The notes: generated from the letters alone by a model not told the origin. 37,119 nt of DNA from Leptolyngbyaceae cyanobacterium HOT.MB2.61 (GCA_023511615.1 JAIMBL010000019.1:1-37119); one strand, 5' to 3'. Numbered from the stretch's first letter, positions 15,448-24,166 are shown. Translations and numbers: made by a program.

Positions 15448-18400
15448 ATGATTCCGCAACGTCTGACGCTTCGAAATTTTTTAAGTTACCGGGAAGCCAC
15501 TCTGGATTTTAGAGGGCTGCATACCGCCTGTATTTGTGGAGCCAATGGGGCAGGGAAGTCTTCGCTGTTAGAAGCGATCGCCTGGGCGGTTTGGGGGCAG
15601 AGCCGTGCCGCTTCGGACGATGATGTGATTCACATTGGCGCTCAAGAAGCTCAGGTGGATTTTCTCTTTACCAACAACCAGAATCTTTACCGCATTGTTC
15701 GTAGCCGCTATCGAGGGCAGGGAACGATGCTGGAGTTTCAAATCGCCCAGGGGAAGCACCAGGAAGCCAACGCAGAAGCATTACAAGGAGCAGAAGAGTC
15801 GCCCTCCAACCCATCCTTTCGGACTCTCACCGCTAAAGGCATTCGTGCCACCCAGCAACTCATCCTGGAACACATCAAACTGGACTACGAAACCTTTATC
15901 AACTCTGCCTATTTGCGTCAGGGGCGGGCCGATGAATTTATGCTGAAGCGTCCCAGCGAGCGGAAGGAGATTTTGACCGACTTGTTGAAGCTGGATCAAT
16001 ACGATGACTTGGCAGAGCGAGCAAAAGACCAGGCACGCCAGCTTAAGGGTCAGATTGAACTGCTGGAACGTAGCCTGGAAAATGTTCAAAACCAACTACA
16101 GCAGGACAGCCCCATTGCCCAGGAACGAAAAAAACTGGAAACCGCACTGACGGAATTACAGCAGCAACAAATTGAAGATGGCAACCAGCTCCAGGCATTT
16201 CAACTAATTCAGCACCAGCGCCAGACCTGGCAGCAAGAGTTGACCTGGCAGCAGCAACAGCAGCGCATTTTAGCCCAGGACTGTCAGCGGTTGCAACAGG
16301 AACTGGCAGCCGCCCAACAGCAACAGCAGAATCTGGAGGCATTGTTTCAGCAGGAGGGGGCGATCGCAGCGGGCTACCACCATTTCCAATCCTTGCAAGC
16401 CCAGGAAGAAATTCTGGCTGGTAAGCAAAAGACTCACCAGACCATTCAGACTCAGCGACAACAATATCAACAGCAACAAACGGCAACCATCACTCAACTA
16501 CACAGCAAACTCCAGCATACCCAGGCTCAATTAGAAGTCCTGTTGCAGCAGGAAGGCGACATTCAACGCATTTTAAGTAAGGCAACCGATATTGAAGCGG
16601 CACTGGCGCAACTTCAGCAGGCACGGATGCATGCCAGTCAAATGGATCAACTTCAAGCTCAGGTGACTCCCCTTCTGCAACGTCGCCAGCAGATTCAGTC
16701 CCAAATTGATCGCATACAAACTCGTCTTATTGCCCGCCTGGAAGAACTACGTACTTCCGCCCGACAGTTGCAGGCTCAGCAAGAACGCCAGCCCAGGTTA
16801 AAACAGGCCATTCTGGAAGTGAGCGATCGCATCACAACGCTAGAAGAACGCCGGGCTTACCAGCAACAGGTGCGGGAGAAAGGATTGGAGCGTCGTAGCT
16901 TTATGGAACGCCTCCAGGCCCATCAGCGGGACTACGAAACCCAACTGGCAGAGGTGGAGCAAAAGATTCTCCTGTTGATGCAGGAAGCCCAGATGAGTGA
17001 AGGACTGGTGGGGCGGGGCAATGGGGAGGCAGAGGAAGCCCTGGAACAGGGGAATGGAAAGGTTTCTCAGTCGGTCATCCCAAATTTAGAAGCCACCCTG
17101 TCTTCTTCCCCTATTCCCTATTCCCTATCTCCTAATTCCTACCCCCCCTGCCCACTTTGCGATCGCCCCCTGGATGAACATCACTGGAACCTGGTTCTGG
17201 AAAAACATCGAGTCAAACAGCAGGAAATTCTGGAGCAAATCTGGATCATTCGAGAACAGTTGTCGGTGTCTGAACGTGAAATTCAAGTTCTACGGCAGGA
17301 GTACCGTGACCTGGAGCAGGAACTGGCGGAGTATAGCTCGATACTGGAGCGTCGAGGACAATTGCAAGAGCAACTTCAAGTAATGGCTGATGTGCAAGCC
17401 AGTTTGCAACAGATCGTGGCTGAGGTCAGGGAAATTGAGCGATCGCTCAAAACAGGTGACTACGCAACCGAATTGCAAGAAGAACTTAATCTACTGGATC
17501 AGAGCTTGCAGCAGTTGAATTACGACGAAAAGAACCATGCTCTGGCACGGGGAGAGGTCGATCGCTGGCGCTGGGCCGAAATTCGACAGGCAGAAATTAA
17601 GCAGGCACAACGGCGACAAAACCAGATTGCCCAACGTCAGCCGGAACTGAAATCTCAGTTAGCCGAGTTGCAGCATCAGTTAAACCAATTGAGTGCCGAA
17701 ACGACTACCCATCTGGAACAACTGGATCAGCAGATAGCCGCCATTGGGTACGACCTGGAGCAGCACAATCAGTTACGCCAAGAATTACGGCAGGCGCAGT
17801 CATGGCAACTTCGCTATCAGGAACTGTGCCAGGCACGGCAGCACTATCCCCAGGTGCAACAGCGAGTGGAACAACTGGCCCATGCCTTTCAGGAGCGACA
17901 GCAAGCTTTCCAGGCTACTCAAATCTCGGTTGAAACTCTGATTCAGCAGTTGCAACAAACTCCCGATCAGCAGACTCAAATTCAGAGGTTAGAACGGCAA
18001 ATGCAGGAACGGCGATCGCTCCTGGACGAGAATCTGGCCCATCTCGGTCGTCTCCAGCAACAGCAGCAGCAGATCGAAACACTTAAAGCTCAACACTCAA
18101 CACTTAAAACCAATCTGCAATCGACTCAACGCCAGTACCGAATTTATCAAGAATTATCCCAGGCGTTTGGCAAAAATGGAATTCAGGCATTGATGATTGA
18201 AAATGCGCTTCCCCAGCTAGAAGCTGAAACCAATCAAATCTTAAGTCGCCTCAGTGCCAATCAATTGCATGTTCAATTTGTAACCCAACGGGCCGGAAAG
18301 GGCAGCAAGTCAGCGGGCAAAGCTGGGGCAAAGTTGATTGATACCCTGGACATTTTAATTGCAGATGCCCGTGGAACCCGCCCCTACGAAACCTATTCCG

Positions 18401-18681
18401 GTGGAGAAGCCTTTCGAGTAAACTTTGCCATTCGATTAGCCCTGGCACGCCTCCTGGCTCATCGCTCCGGCACGGCCCTGCAAATGTTGATTATAGATGA
18501 AGGGTTTGGCACCCAGGATGCAGAGGGATGCGATCGCCTGATTGCCGCCATTAATGCGATCGCCCCTGATTTTGCCTGCATTCTTACTGTCACCCATGTC
18601 CCCCACTTCAAAGAAGCCTTTCAATCTCGAATTGAAGTCCGAAAAACTGAAAATGGCTCCCAATTAAGCCTTTCGGTTTAG
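15448..18681 (+). CDS. sbcC: SbcC/Rad50-type exonuclease subunit
   Basis: The ATPase subunit of the SbcCD nuclease processes hairpins and double-strand ends. Walker A GANGAGKS is at residues 31-38, followed by two long Gln-rich coiled coils (about 180-545 and 575-900). The zinc hook CPLC (Cys568, Cys571) joins them, and the C-terminal ATPase half has the signature SGGE (984-987) and Walker B MLIIDEGFG (Asp1017, Glu1018). At 1077 residues the length is normal. Just before the hook, residues about 515-566 are an unusual Gly/Glu/Ser/Pro-rich insert. Its DNA (about 17107-17140) is a C/T-rich heptamer run. No sbcD lies nearby. Confidence 0.95.
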   Translation: MIPQRLTLRNFLSYREATLDFRGLHTACICGANGAGKSSLLEAIAWAVWGQSRAASDDDVIHIGAQEAQVDFLFTNNQNLYRIVRSRYRGQGTMLEFQIAQGKHQEANAEALQGAEESPSNPSFRTLTAKGIRATQQLILEHIKLDYETFINSAYLRQGRADEFMLKRPSERKEILTDLLKLDQYDDLAERAKDQARQLKGQIELLERSLENVQNQLQQDSPIAQERKKLETALTELQQQQIEDGNQLQAFQLIQHQRQTWQQELTWQQQQQRILAQDCQRLQQELAAAQQQQQNLEALFQQEGAIAAGYHHFQSLQAQEEILAGKQKTHQTIQTQRQQYQQQQTATITQLHSKLQHTQAQLEVLLQQEGDIQRILSKATDIEAALAQLQQARMHASQMDQLQAQVTPLLQRRQQIQSQIDRIQTRLIARLEELRTSARQLQAQQERQPRLKQAILEVSDRITTLEERRAYQQQVREKGLERRSFMERLQAHQRDYETQLAEVEQKILLLMQEAQMSEGLVGRGNGEAEEALEQGNGKVSQSVIPNLEATLSSSPIPYSLSPNSYPPCPLCDRPLDEHHWNLVLEKHRVKQQEILEQIWIIREQLSVSEREIQVLRQEYRDLEQELAEYSSILERRGQLQEQLQVMADVQASLQQIVAEVREIERSLKTGDYATELQEELNLLDQSLQQLNYDEKNHALARGEVDRWRWAEIRQAEIKQAQRRQNQIAQRQPELKSQLAELQHQLNQLSAETTTHLEQLDQQIAAIGYDLEQHNQLRQELRQAQSWQLRYQELCQARQHYPQVQQRVEQLAHAFQERQQAFQATQISVETLIQQLQQTPDQQTQIQRLERQMQERRSLLDENLAHLGRLQQQQQQIETLKAQHSTLKTNLQSTQRQYRIYQELSQAFGKNGIQALMIENALPQLEAETNQILSRLSANQLHVQFVTQRAGKGSKSAGKAGAKLIDTLDILIADARGTRPYETYSGGEAFRVNFAIRLALARLLAHRSGTALQMLIIDEGFGTQDAEGCDRLIAAINAIAPDFACILTVTHVPHFKEAFQSRIEVRKTENGSQLSLSV
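17107..17140 (+). repeat. short tandem heptamer run inside sbcC
   Basis: CCCTATT-type units repeat in tandem with decay (CCCTATT, CCCTATT, CCCTATC, TCCTAAT). They encode PIPYSLSPNSYP just before the zinc hook of SbcC. This type of repeat is usually intergenic in cyanobacteria. Confidence 0.75.
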
Positions 18682-19041
18682 GAATACAGTAGTTTAAGGA
18701 TGTTTTTGAGCGTTGCTGAAAAGCAGGGTGCATTAAAACGAAGTTTCAAGTATTCAGCACTTGGTGTTGCTGAGCCGCGCTATGATTTCGCCAGATTCTA
18801 GATGGAGTATCAAGGCTTTCAGAAATTGTTTCATAGACTGATTCAGCAATGCCCCCCCAGATTCAGCAACGCCTGCTTTGGGAAGTGGAGGGGTGAAACC
18901 CCTTGCCTGGGGCGCAGCCTCCACCCCCTCTTTTTACGAATAATGAGGGCGACCTGCTTCATTCAAAGGCTGCGATCGCCGACCATGGCCCGGTGACAAT
19001 TCTGCTAAAAAAAGAGGCAGAAGGATATTGATCGGGGGCTC
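18682..19041. other. intergenic region with a GC-rich hairpin (family C, copy 2)
   Basis: No gene is convincing here. At 18885-18928 GTGGAGG pairs with CCTCCAC around GGGGTGAAACCCC and TGGGGCGCAGCC, and the sequence continues CCCCCTCTTTTT. In that orientation it could terminate sbcC transcription, though it lies 200 bp past the stop. Reverse-complemented, it matches the family C repeat at 21234-21283. The apcF-like gene ends at 19042 on the other strand, and a T7 run follows it on that strand at 19008-19014. Confidence 0.5.
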
Positions 19042-19551
19042 CTAAACATCTGTTTCGCTAATTTCCCGCACTACGTAGTCGAAGGGCTCATCGACAAAGC
19101 TGGTATCTTGCACCCCCACTGCCGCTAATTTTTCCTTGACAACATCCTTCATCAACTGGATGCTGCGGGCGGTGGGGCCGAGGGGAATTCCCAGGGAGTT
19201 GAAAGTGTCCTTTAAGCCTGCCAGCAACCGCTCATCCAGAACGCTGGTATCACCCGAAACCAGGGCATAGCTGCAATAGCGGAGAAAATAACCCATGTCT
19301 CGCAGGTACATGGCATGGCGGCGGGTGGTATAGGCGTTTCCACCCGGTTTAAGCAGTTCGGGTTGTTCTTCAAAGAGTTGGGCGGCAGCTTTTTTGACAA
19401 TTTCAGCCGCGTTAGAGCTAATCATGGATGCGGTTTGTACCCTCAAGGCCCCCGTTTCTAGAAAGTCTTTCAGGGGGGCAATAGTATCCCGATCTAAAAA
19501 ACGACCGGCCAGATCACAATTGTTAATAACGCTTGTTAGTTTGTCTTGCAT
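19042..19551 (-). CDS. apcF: allophycocyanin beta-18-like subunit lacking the bilin cysteine
   Basis: The 169-residue protein aligns end to end with ApcF, a beta-type subunit of the phycobilisome core terminal-emitter trimers. LDERLLAGLKDTFNSLGIPLGPTARSIQLMKD and the end FVDEPFDYVVREISETDV identify ApcF over ApcB. Asn72, the usual methylated asparagine, is kept in GGNAYTTRR. The following segment reads RRHAMYLRDMGYFLRYCSYAL where family members have RRxAACLRDMDYYLRYASYAL. Thus Cys82, which holds phycocyanobilin by a thioether bond, is Tyr82, and Asp87, which contacts the bilin nitrogens, is Gly87. A new Cys93 is present. The gene has a good ribosome-binding site (AGAGGAA before the ATG), an intact frame and no neighbouring phycobilisome genes. 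It may be a chromophore-free paralogue, or it may bind bilin without a covalent bond. Confidence 0.92.
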   Translation of the reverse strand: MQDKLTSVINNCDLAGRFLDRDTIAPLKDFLETGALRVQTASMISSNAAEIVKKAAAQLFEEQPELLKPGGNAYTTRRHAMYLRDMGYFLRYCSYALVSGDTSVLDERLLAGLKDTFNSLGIPLGPTARSIQLMKDVVKEKLAAVGVQDTSFVDEPFDYVVREISETDV

Positions 19552-19898
19552 AGGATTCCTCTAATCAGGATGTTGTTCACGGATGGTCGATCTACCGCCA
19601 CTTGAATCAGACATCAAGCGATTCAGGGCTATGCTCTAACTCCTCTAACTGTAATGAGATGGGGAATCTAAGTGGAGCGAATTTATATTTTTTAGCGTGC
19701 AACAATCCTTAACAAGGATTCTCCTTACTAAGGCCGGTTTAGTAAAGAAAACTTAACAGTTAAAATTAGCACCAATTTAAGCGGAATTTGCGACGGATGA
19801 AGGGGGTGGGGCACAGCCCATGCGTCACCTTTGCTCTTTAAATTGGTATTAACAACAGAAGCCTGTTAGCCAATATTTCTGAAGCATCTCCACCTAGC
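19552..19898. other. 347-bp region upstream of the apcF-like gene
   Basis: It must carry the promoter of the apcF-like gene, which reads leftward. The region near 19740-19780 is AT-rich, and a short GC-rich stretch (GGGGGTGGGGCACAGCCCA at 19803-19821) resembles weak family C sequence. I see no gene and cannot fix the promoter. Confidence 0.35.
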
Positions 19899-21065
19899 TT
19901 ATTTCCTTGCCTGCCTCAAATTTTCTAGATTCCGTTGGGCGATCGCACAATTGGGGTCAAAGGACAGTGCCAGTTCAAAGGCTGCGATCGCCGCTTCCAG
20001 CTGATTCATTTGCAGGTGGGCAAACCCAAGCCCATTGGTCGGGTCTACATTGAGCAAAGTCCGTTCAAATGGTTCGCTGCTGTAAAAACTGGTGGTTTGG
20101 GCCAGGTTCAGACATTTTTCAAAATAGGCCACGGCTCCCAGGGGAAACCCTAACTCCAGCAGCAGGTATCCCGTCAGGTAATTCAGTGGCAAATGGTTGG
20201 GGCACCATTCCAAACCGCGCTGGCAGAGGAGACGGGCCGTTTCGATATCGTTTCTATCCAATGCCTGGCTTGCCATAAAGTGCATCAGAGTTGGTACCCA
20301 GTAAAACCCTTCCGGCTTTTCGCCGCTCATCAAGTTGGGAAGCAGGCGATCAAAGGCTTCTGTGTAACACTCCTGAGCTTTCTCAGGCTGGTCAGTCCGC
20401 AGGTAGTTACGAGCAAGGCAGTCCAACAGCCAGAAGCTTAATCCTTCTTGCTGTCGAATGGCTTCTAGGATAGGAATGTCGCGGGTAAGGGTTTTCTGGC
20501 GCAGGGCTTCCTCATCGCTATTGCCATAGTGCAGAATTCTCGCCCCCTGGAGGTATTTATAGATCAGTGGCGGGGCAGCGGCGCGATCGCCCTCGTACTT
20601 AAGCTGTTCGTGATAACGGTTGACGTATTGAAAACCAGGTAGATTGCGAAACAACCGGACGTGAAACCCGCCCAAAAACGCATCTTCTGGTACGTTGACA
20701 TCATTTCGCGTCACCGCAAATGCCAGTACCTCTGGTTGGGAAAGCAGTTGCTGGCGAAAGTCTGGGTCTTCAACAATCAGTTCTTCGTCAGCGTCCAGAT
20801 GCAAAATCCATTCCCCAGTAGCCCTGGCTAGAGAATAATTTCGCGCCGCTGCAAAGTCATCACACCATTCAAAATAATCTAGCTTTGCGTCGAATTGGGC
20901 TGCGATCGCCAACGTATTATCTTCGGAACCTGTGTCAACCACCACAATCTCATCGATATAGGGTTGGGCACTCGCCAGACACCGCGCCAGATTTTTACCC
21001 TCATTTTTGACAATCATGCAGAGTGACAAAAACGGTTTGGAGGGCTGTTCAGGCTGACTAATCAT
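19899..21065 (-). CDS. family 2 glycosyltransferase with TPR-like C-terminus
   Basis: The N-terminal half is a GT-A family 2 glycosyltransferase: LSLCMIVKNEGKNLARCLAS, IVVVDTGSEDN and the metal-binding LHLDADEEL (Asp91, Asp93). It resembles the WaaE/SunS-like group that transfers a sugar from a nucleotide donor; the acceptor is unknown. The C-terminal half (about 215-388) is built of TPR-like helices, ending with LGFAHLQMNQLEAAIAAFELALSFDPNCAIA. Such fusions are common in cyanobacteria. The ATG at 21065 has a distant purine stretch (AAGGAAGAG). There is no membrane segment, so it is probably cytoplasmic. Confidence 0.9.
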   Translation of the reverse strand: MISQPEQPSKPFLSLCMIVKNEGKNLARCLASAQPYIDEIVVVDTGSEDNTLAIAAQFDAKLDYFEWCDDFAAARNYSLARATGEWILHLDADEELIVEDPDFRQQLLSQPEVLAFAVTRNDVNVPEDAFLGGFHVRLFRNLPGFQYVNRYHEQLKYEGDRAAAPPLIYKYLQGARILHYGNSDEEALRQKTLTRDIPILEAIRQQEGLSFWLLDCLARNYLRTDQPEKAQECYTEAFDRLLPNLMSGEKPEGFYWVPTLMHFMASQALDRNDIETARLLCQRGLEWCPNHLPLNYLTGYLLLELGFPLGAVAYFEKCLNLAQTTSFYSSEPFERTLLNVDPTNGLGFAHLQMNQLEAAIAAFELALSFDPNCAIAQRNLENLRQARK

Positions 21066-21233
21066 CGTTCTTTGAGACTCTTCCTTGCACTATCCGGGCA
21101 CTATCCGGTTTAGATGCTGAGCGATTTTTCACAGTAATGCTATGGTACCCAACTCGCCAAAAACTCACCTTCGGTTCGTTCACTCTAAAACCTTTCAAAG
21201 CATTAATAAATAGGTAGACTAATTGGAAGAAAA

Positions 21234-21283
21234 GGGAGTGGGGTCGTTGCCCCCAGGCAGGGGGTTTCACCCCCTCCACCCCC
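21234..21283. repeat. GC-rich palindromic repeat, family C, copy 3
   Basis: GGGAGTGGGG, GCCCCCAGGCAGGGGG and TTTCACCCCCTCCACCCCC make paired G and C runs. It lies between the glycosyltransferase start and the small gene at 21333-21755. Confidence 0.6.
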
Positions 21284-21332
21284 AAAAACATCTTTAATTT
21301 AATTGCACCCAGCTACTTACCACTTGATTCGT

Positions 21333-21755
21333 TCAAAAATGCAGCCGTTCTTCCAGCCAGATCAAAACTTCTTCTTCGGACTCCAGATAGGTGGTTTGTC
21401 TAGTAATGGGATCATAGGCCTGCCACCAGGTGTGTCCTTCCTGATCGGAAATTTTTTTAATTTGAGGTTCTGATTTAGTAGAAGGCCATGCCCTAACATC
21501 GAGGGGTTGGTTCAAAACATTCCAGAACCTACGCCAGAAACCTGGATTCGCTGTCGTTTGGGTGTACTCCAGTTCCAGGCAATGCGTTAGATGGTTAACC
21601 TGTTCTTCGTGGGTGTAATTTTCAATCTGGTTTCCCAACAGTGCTCTCCAGAAATTGTCAAGCCAGCTTAACAGAGCCATTTTACTTACCTGGGGAGCTT
21701 GAATAGAATTGGGAATCAGCTCTAATTCTTGATAGGTTTGCCACTGAGTTTTCAT
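21333..21755 (-). CDS. hypothetical protein
   Basis: I do not recognise the 140-residue protein. It is soluble, rich in Trp and Glu, with MALLSWLDNFWRALLGNQIE, a helical centre (EEQVNHLTHCLELEYTQT) and an ending that includes WWQAYDPITRQTTYLESEEEVLIWLEERL. The last part looks like a small beta-hairpin plus helix. AAGGAG lies a few bases before the ATG, which supports it as a real gene. It is preceded by a family A repeat on its upstream side. Confidence 0.75.
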   Translation of the reverse strand: MKTQWQTYQELELIPNSIQAPQVSKMALLSWLDNFWRALLGNQIENYTHEEQVNHLTHCLELEYTQTTANPGFWRRFWNVLNQPLDVRAWPSTKSEPQIKKISDQEGHTWWQAYDPITRQTTYLESEEEVLIWLEERLHF

Positions 21756-21862
21756 ATATCACTCCTTAAAATTCCATGAAGAAACAGGCGCAGTTCTTGT
21801 CTGATAGAAGCGCCATGCAAACTAAATTTCTTCCCCTTGCCCTACTCGCCTGGTTAATTCAG

Positions 21863-21986
21863 GCGTTTCTCCCGGCTTGTTGCTGAAAGAGTCATGCAAT
21901 CTGCTCTTTCATCTAAAATAAAATCCCTGGAATATTGATTTTGCTTTGGTGATCAGCAACGCTTATCACCAGGCTCTTAGAAAAGC
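21863..21986 (+). repeat. three-hairpin element, family A, copy 2
   Basis: It is 124 bp with ends GCGTTTCTCC and CTTAGAAAAGC, more diverged than the other copies. Hairpin 1 TGAAAGAG...CTCTTTCA and hairpin 3 TGGTGAT...ATCACCA are kept, and the core AAAATCCCTGGAATATTGAT is identical. It lies between the 140-residue gene and puuE. Confidence 0.85.
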
Positions 21987-22169
21987 TATTCAGGTCGGGA
22001 GAATAAAGAGAAAAGAGTTTTTTATTTCTGTGTTTATTTTTACAAATTCCTGAATTTCCGGCAATTTTTGTCTTGGATTCATGACATTGTCTGTCTGTGT
22101 CGGCTGGCGATCGTGAATTTGCTAAGTTATGGCTGCCCGCCAGATTTTTTAGGAGACTGGGTTTAAGAG

Positions 22170-22214
22170 GGTGTGGGGCAAGGCGCCTGGTCAGGGGTTC
22201 CCCCCTGCACCCGG
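22170..22214. repeat. GC-rich palindromic repeat, family C, copy 4
   Basis: The sequence has GGGTGTGGGGCAAGGCGCC, then TGGTCAGGGGTTCCCCCC and TGCACCC. It closely resembles the copy at 2112-2152 in its GGTCAGGGGTTC core. It lies upstream of puuE. Confidence 0.5.
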
Positions 22215-22243
22215 TTCTAAGCCTGTTGGCTATAGCTATATAT

Positions 22244-22275
22244 TTCGGTAAAACCAGATATTCGGTAAAACCAGA
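22244..22275 (+). promoter_or_regulatory. direct repeat upstream of puuE
   Basis: TTCGGTAAAACCAGA occurs twice exactly, at 22244-22258 and 22261-22275 (period 17). The second copy ends 26 bases before the puuE start codon. It could be a pair of regulator sites; the period of 17 is not a whole number of helical turns. Confidence 0.5.
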
Positions 22276-22301
22276 ATCGTGAATTCAACGAGGCTTCCAC
22301 T

Positions 22302-23216
22302 ATGACAGAACGCTACCCTCGCGACCTGATTGGCTACGGGCGAACGACACCCAACCCACAATGGCCCAATCAGGCTCGTGTGGCGGTACAGTTTGTGATC
22401 AACTATGAAGAAGGGGGCGAGAACTGCGTTCTGCATGGAGATCAGTCCTCCGAGGTGTTCCTATCGGAAATTGTGGGGGCGGTTCCTTTTTATGGCATCC
22501 GGCATATGAATATGGAGTCGTGCTACGAATACGGTAGCCGGGCGGGTTTCTGGCGGTTGCATCGGATGTTTACGGAACGGGGAATTCCGGTGACTGTGTA
22601 CGGTGTGGCGATGGCATTGGAACGAAACCCGGAGGCAGTTGCTGCCATGAATGAGGCCGATTGGGAAATTGCCAGTCATGGCTATCGCTGGATTGATTAC
22701 AAGTATTTTGGTGAGGCGGAGGAGCGAGAGCATTTGCAGAAGGCGATCGCCATTCACACTCAAGTCACCGGCAGTCGTCCTCTGGGCTGGTACACCGGGC
22801 GCACCAGTCCCCACACGCGCAAACTTGTCGTGGAAGAAGGGGGATTTCTTTACGATGCTGACAGCTACGCCGATGACCTGCCTTACTGGATATTCGACTA
22901 CGGCAAGCCCCATCTGGTTATTCCCTACACCCTCGACAACAATGACATGCGGTTTGCCACTCCCCAGGGCTTTAATTCAGGCGATCAATTCTTTGCCTAC
23001 CTGCGGGATGCTTTTGATGTTCTTTATGCAGAAGGGGAGACGGCTCCCAAGATGATGAGCATTGGCCTACATTGCCGTCTGGTGGGCAGGCCAGGACGGG
23101 CAGCCGCTTTAGCCAGATTTCTGGATTATGTGCAGAACCATAGTCATATATGGCTTTGTCGTCGGATTGATATTGCCCACCACTGGCACCAGCACCACAA
23201 GCCACCTACCACCTGA
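22302..23216 (+). CDS. puuE: allantoinase PuuE (polysaccharide deacetylase-type)
   Basis: This PuuE-type allantoinase belongs to the polysaccharide-deacetylase fold and not to the amidohydrolase family. It opens allantoin to allantoate in purine breakdown. The start RYPRDLIGYGRTTPNPQWPN, QFVINYEEGGENCVLHGD, EIASHGYRWIDYK and IGLHCRLVGRPGR are characteristic, and 304 residues is the usual length. It is not in a purine operon here. The xdhC-type gene at the right end of the window belongs to the same pathway at its start (xanthine dehydrogenase maturation), about 13 kb away. The ATG at 22302 follows a weak GAGG. Confidence 0.93.
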   Translation: MTERYPRDLIGYGRTTPNPQWPNQARVAVQFVINYEEGGENCVLHGDQSSEVFLSEIVGAVPFYGIRHMNMESCYEYGSRAGFWRLHRMFTERGIPVTVYGVAMALERNPEAVAAMNEADWEIASHGYRWIDYKYFGEAEEREHLQKAIAIHTQVTGSRPLGWYTGRTSPHTRKLVVEEGGFLYDADSYADDLPYWIFDYGKPHLVIPYTLDNNDMRFATPQGFNSGDQFFAYLRDAFDVLYAEGETAPKMMSIGLHCRLVGRPGRAAALARFLDYVQNHSHIWLCRRIDIAHHWHQHHKPPTT

Positions 23217-23407
23217 TATCTGAACTCACTTCTCACTCCTCACCCCTCACTTTCTCAAAAAAGTGGGCGCAAATCCTGAGCCTATGCATAATGGCTAGCA
23301 ACTTTTGCTCTGGTGGAGAAGATTGGGTGCTTGAAGTGGCTTACCAATCTGCCCCTTTGCTCGTAAGGCCTGGTTGGAGAAGAAGGTTCTTTATCAGGTC
23401 TAGCGTT

Positions 23408-23452
23408 TTGAGCCTGAGATGTATCTCAAGGTTCTTGAGTCAGTGACATTCG
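23408..23452. repeat. imperfect direct repeat D, copy 1
   Basis: TTGAGCCTGAG begins a 45-bp stretch repeated at 23901-23945, with a shared ACATTC end. On the minus strand each copy can form a small hairpin (here CTTGAG/CTCAGG). The copy ends just before the stop of the small membrane protein gene. Confidence 0.5.
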
Positions 23453-23454
23453 AC

Positions 23455-23733
23455 TTACTTTAGTCTCTCCCAACTACCGTGATGTACGGGTACTAAATTT
23501 TGATTGAGCATGGCACTCCCTCTCGATACCTCGGCGGTGCCCCAAACTAAGGTGGCTAGACCTAAGAACAGGAGGCTAGCGGCCACTCCAATTGCGATCG
23601 CTAAAGTATTTGAAACGGGTTTAGTATCTTCTGCTAGATCAGGGTCTACCAGCAGAGCTTCCTCATGCATGATTGGGGTAACTTCAGCCGAGCTTGTTAC
23701 CCACGTCTCTAATGCGCCGCGATGGTGAAGCAT
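23455..23733 (-). CDS. small single-pass membrane protein
   Basis: The 92-residue protein has a polar N-terminus (1-40), one hydrophobic helix (about 42-64, TLAIAIGVAASLLFLGLATLVW) and a short polar tail. I do not recognise the family. AGGAGAGGAA ends two bases before the ATG, which makes it a credible gene despite its size. A downstream start at Met22 (MHEEALL) is possible. It stands alone, and a hairpin-forming direct repeat occurs just past its stop and again about 170 bp upstream of its start. Confidence 0.65.
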   Translation of the reverse strand: MLHHRGALETWVTSSAEVTPIMHEEALLVDPDLAEDTKPVSNTLAIAIGVAASLLFLGLATLVWGTAEVSRGSAMLNQNLVPVHHGSWERLK

Positions 23734-23900
23734 GGTTCCTCTCCTAGGGCCTTCTAAGGTGTAGAGCTGAATGGCACTACTTAAGCCCTGGATTAGAGTT
23801 TGAGTTGAAAACTTGAGAGTTTGAGTTGAAAGCTAAAGTCAGGTTTAACTGACTGCAATGCTGTTTGCTGGCTTTCAACCTGGCTGGACTGATTTGAGCT

Positions 23901-23945
23901 TTGAGCCTGAGCGTGATTTCAGGGTTCTTAAAGCAGTAACATTCA
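23901..23945. repeat. imperfect direct repeat D, copy 2
   Basis: It matches 23408-23452 at roughly three quarters of positions. On the minus strand CCTGA pairs with TCAGG in this copy, whereas the other copy pairs CTTGAG with CTCAGG, so the hairpin seems kept while bases changed. Confidence 0.45.
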
Positions 23946-24166
23946 TATAGAGCTAATTTATTTATACGATCTGCTTCAGGCATCAGCGATGAAGAATCTT
24001 TATGAAATTTAGCCCATGCTTAACGTTCAATGAAATATTGAAACTGGACAAAATGTAGCGTGTAGCGCAGCAGCGATGTGCTGAAATACTAAAGCTGGGG
24101 CACAGTCAGGGCTGGTCAGCGTGAGAGGCGCTCCGTATCGCCACCAGAGCAAATGCGCGGATCGGA

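Noticed and set aside
18802-18996. 64-codon open frame after sbcC
   Set aside because: It runs through the GC-rich family C hairpin, has no ribosome-binding site and a Cys/Arg-rich, non-protein-like composition.
23777-23983. 68-codon frame on the minus strand
   Set aside because: It covers tandem and direct repeats (GAGTTTGAGTTGAAA, repeat D) and has no ribosome-binding site.
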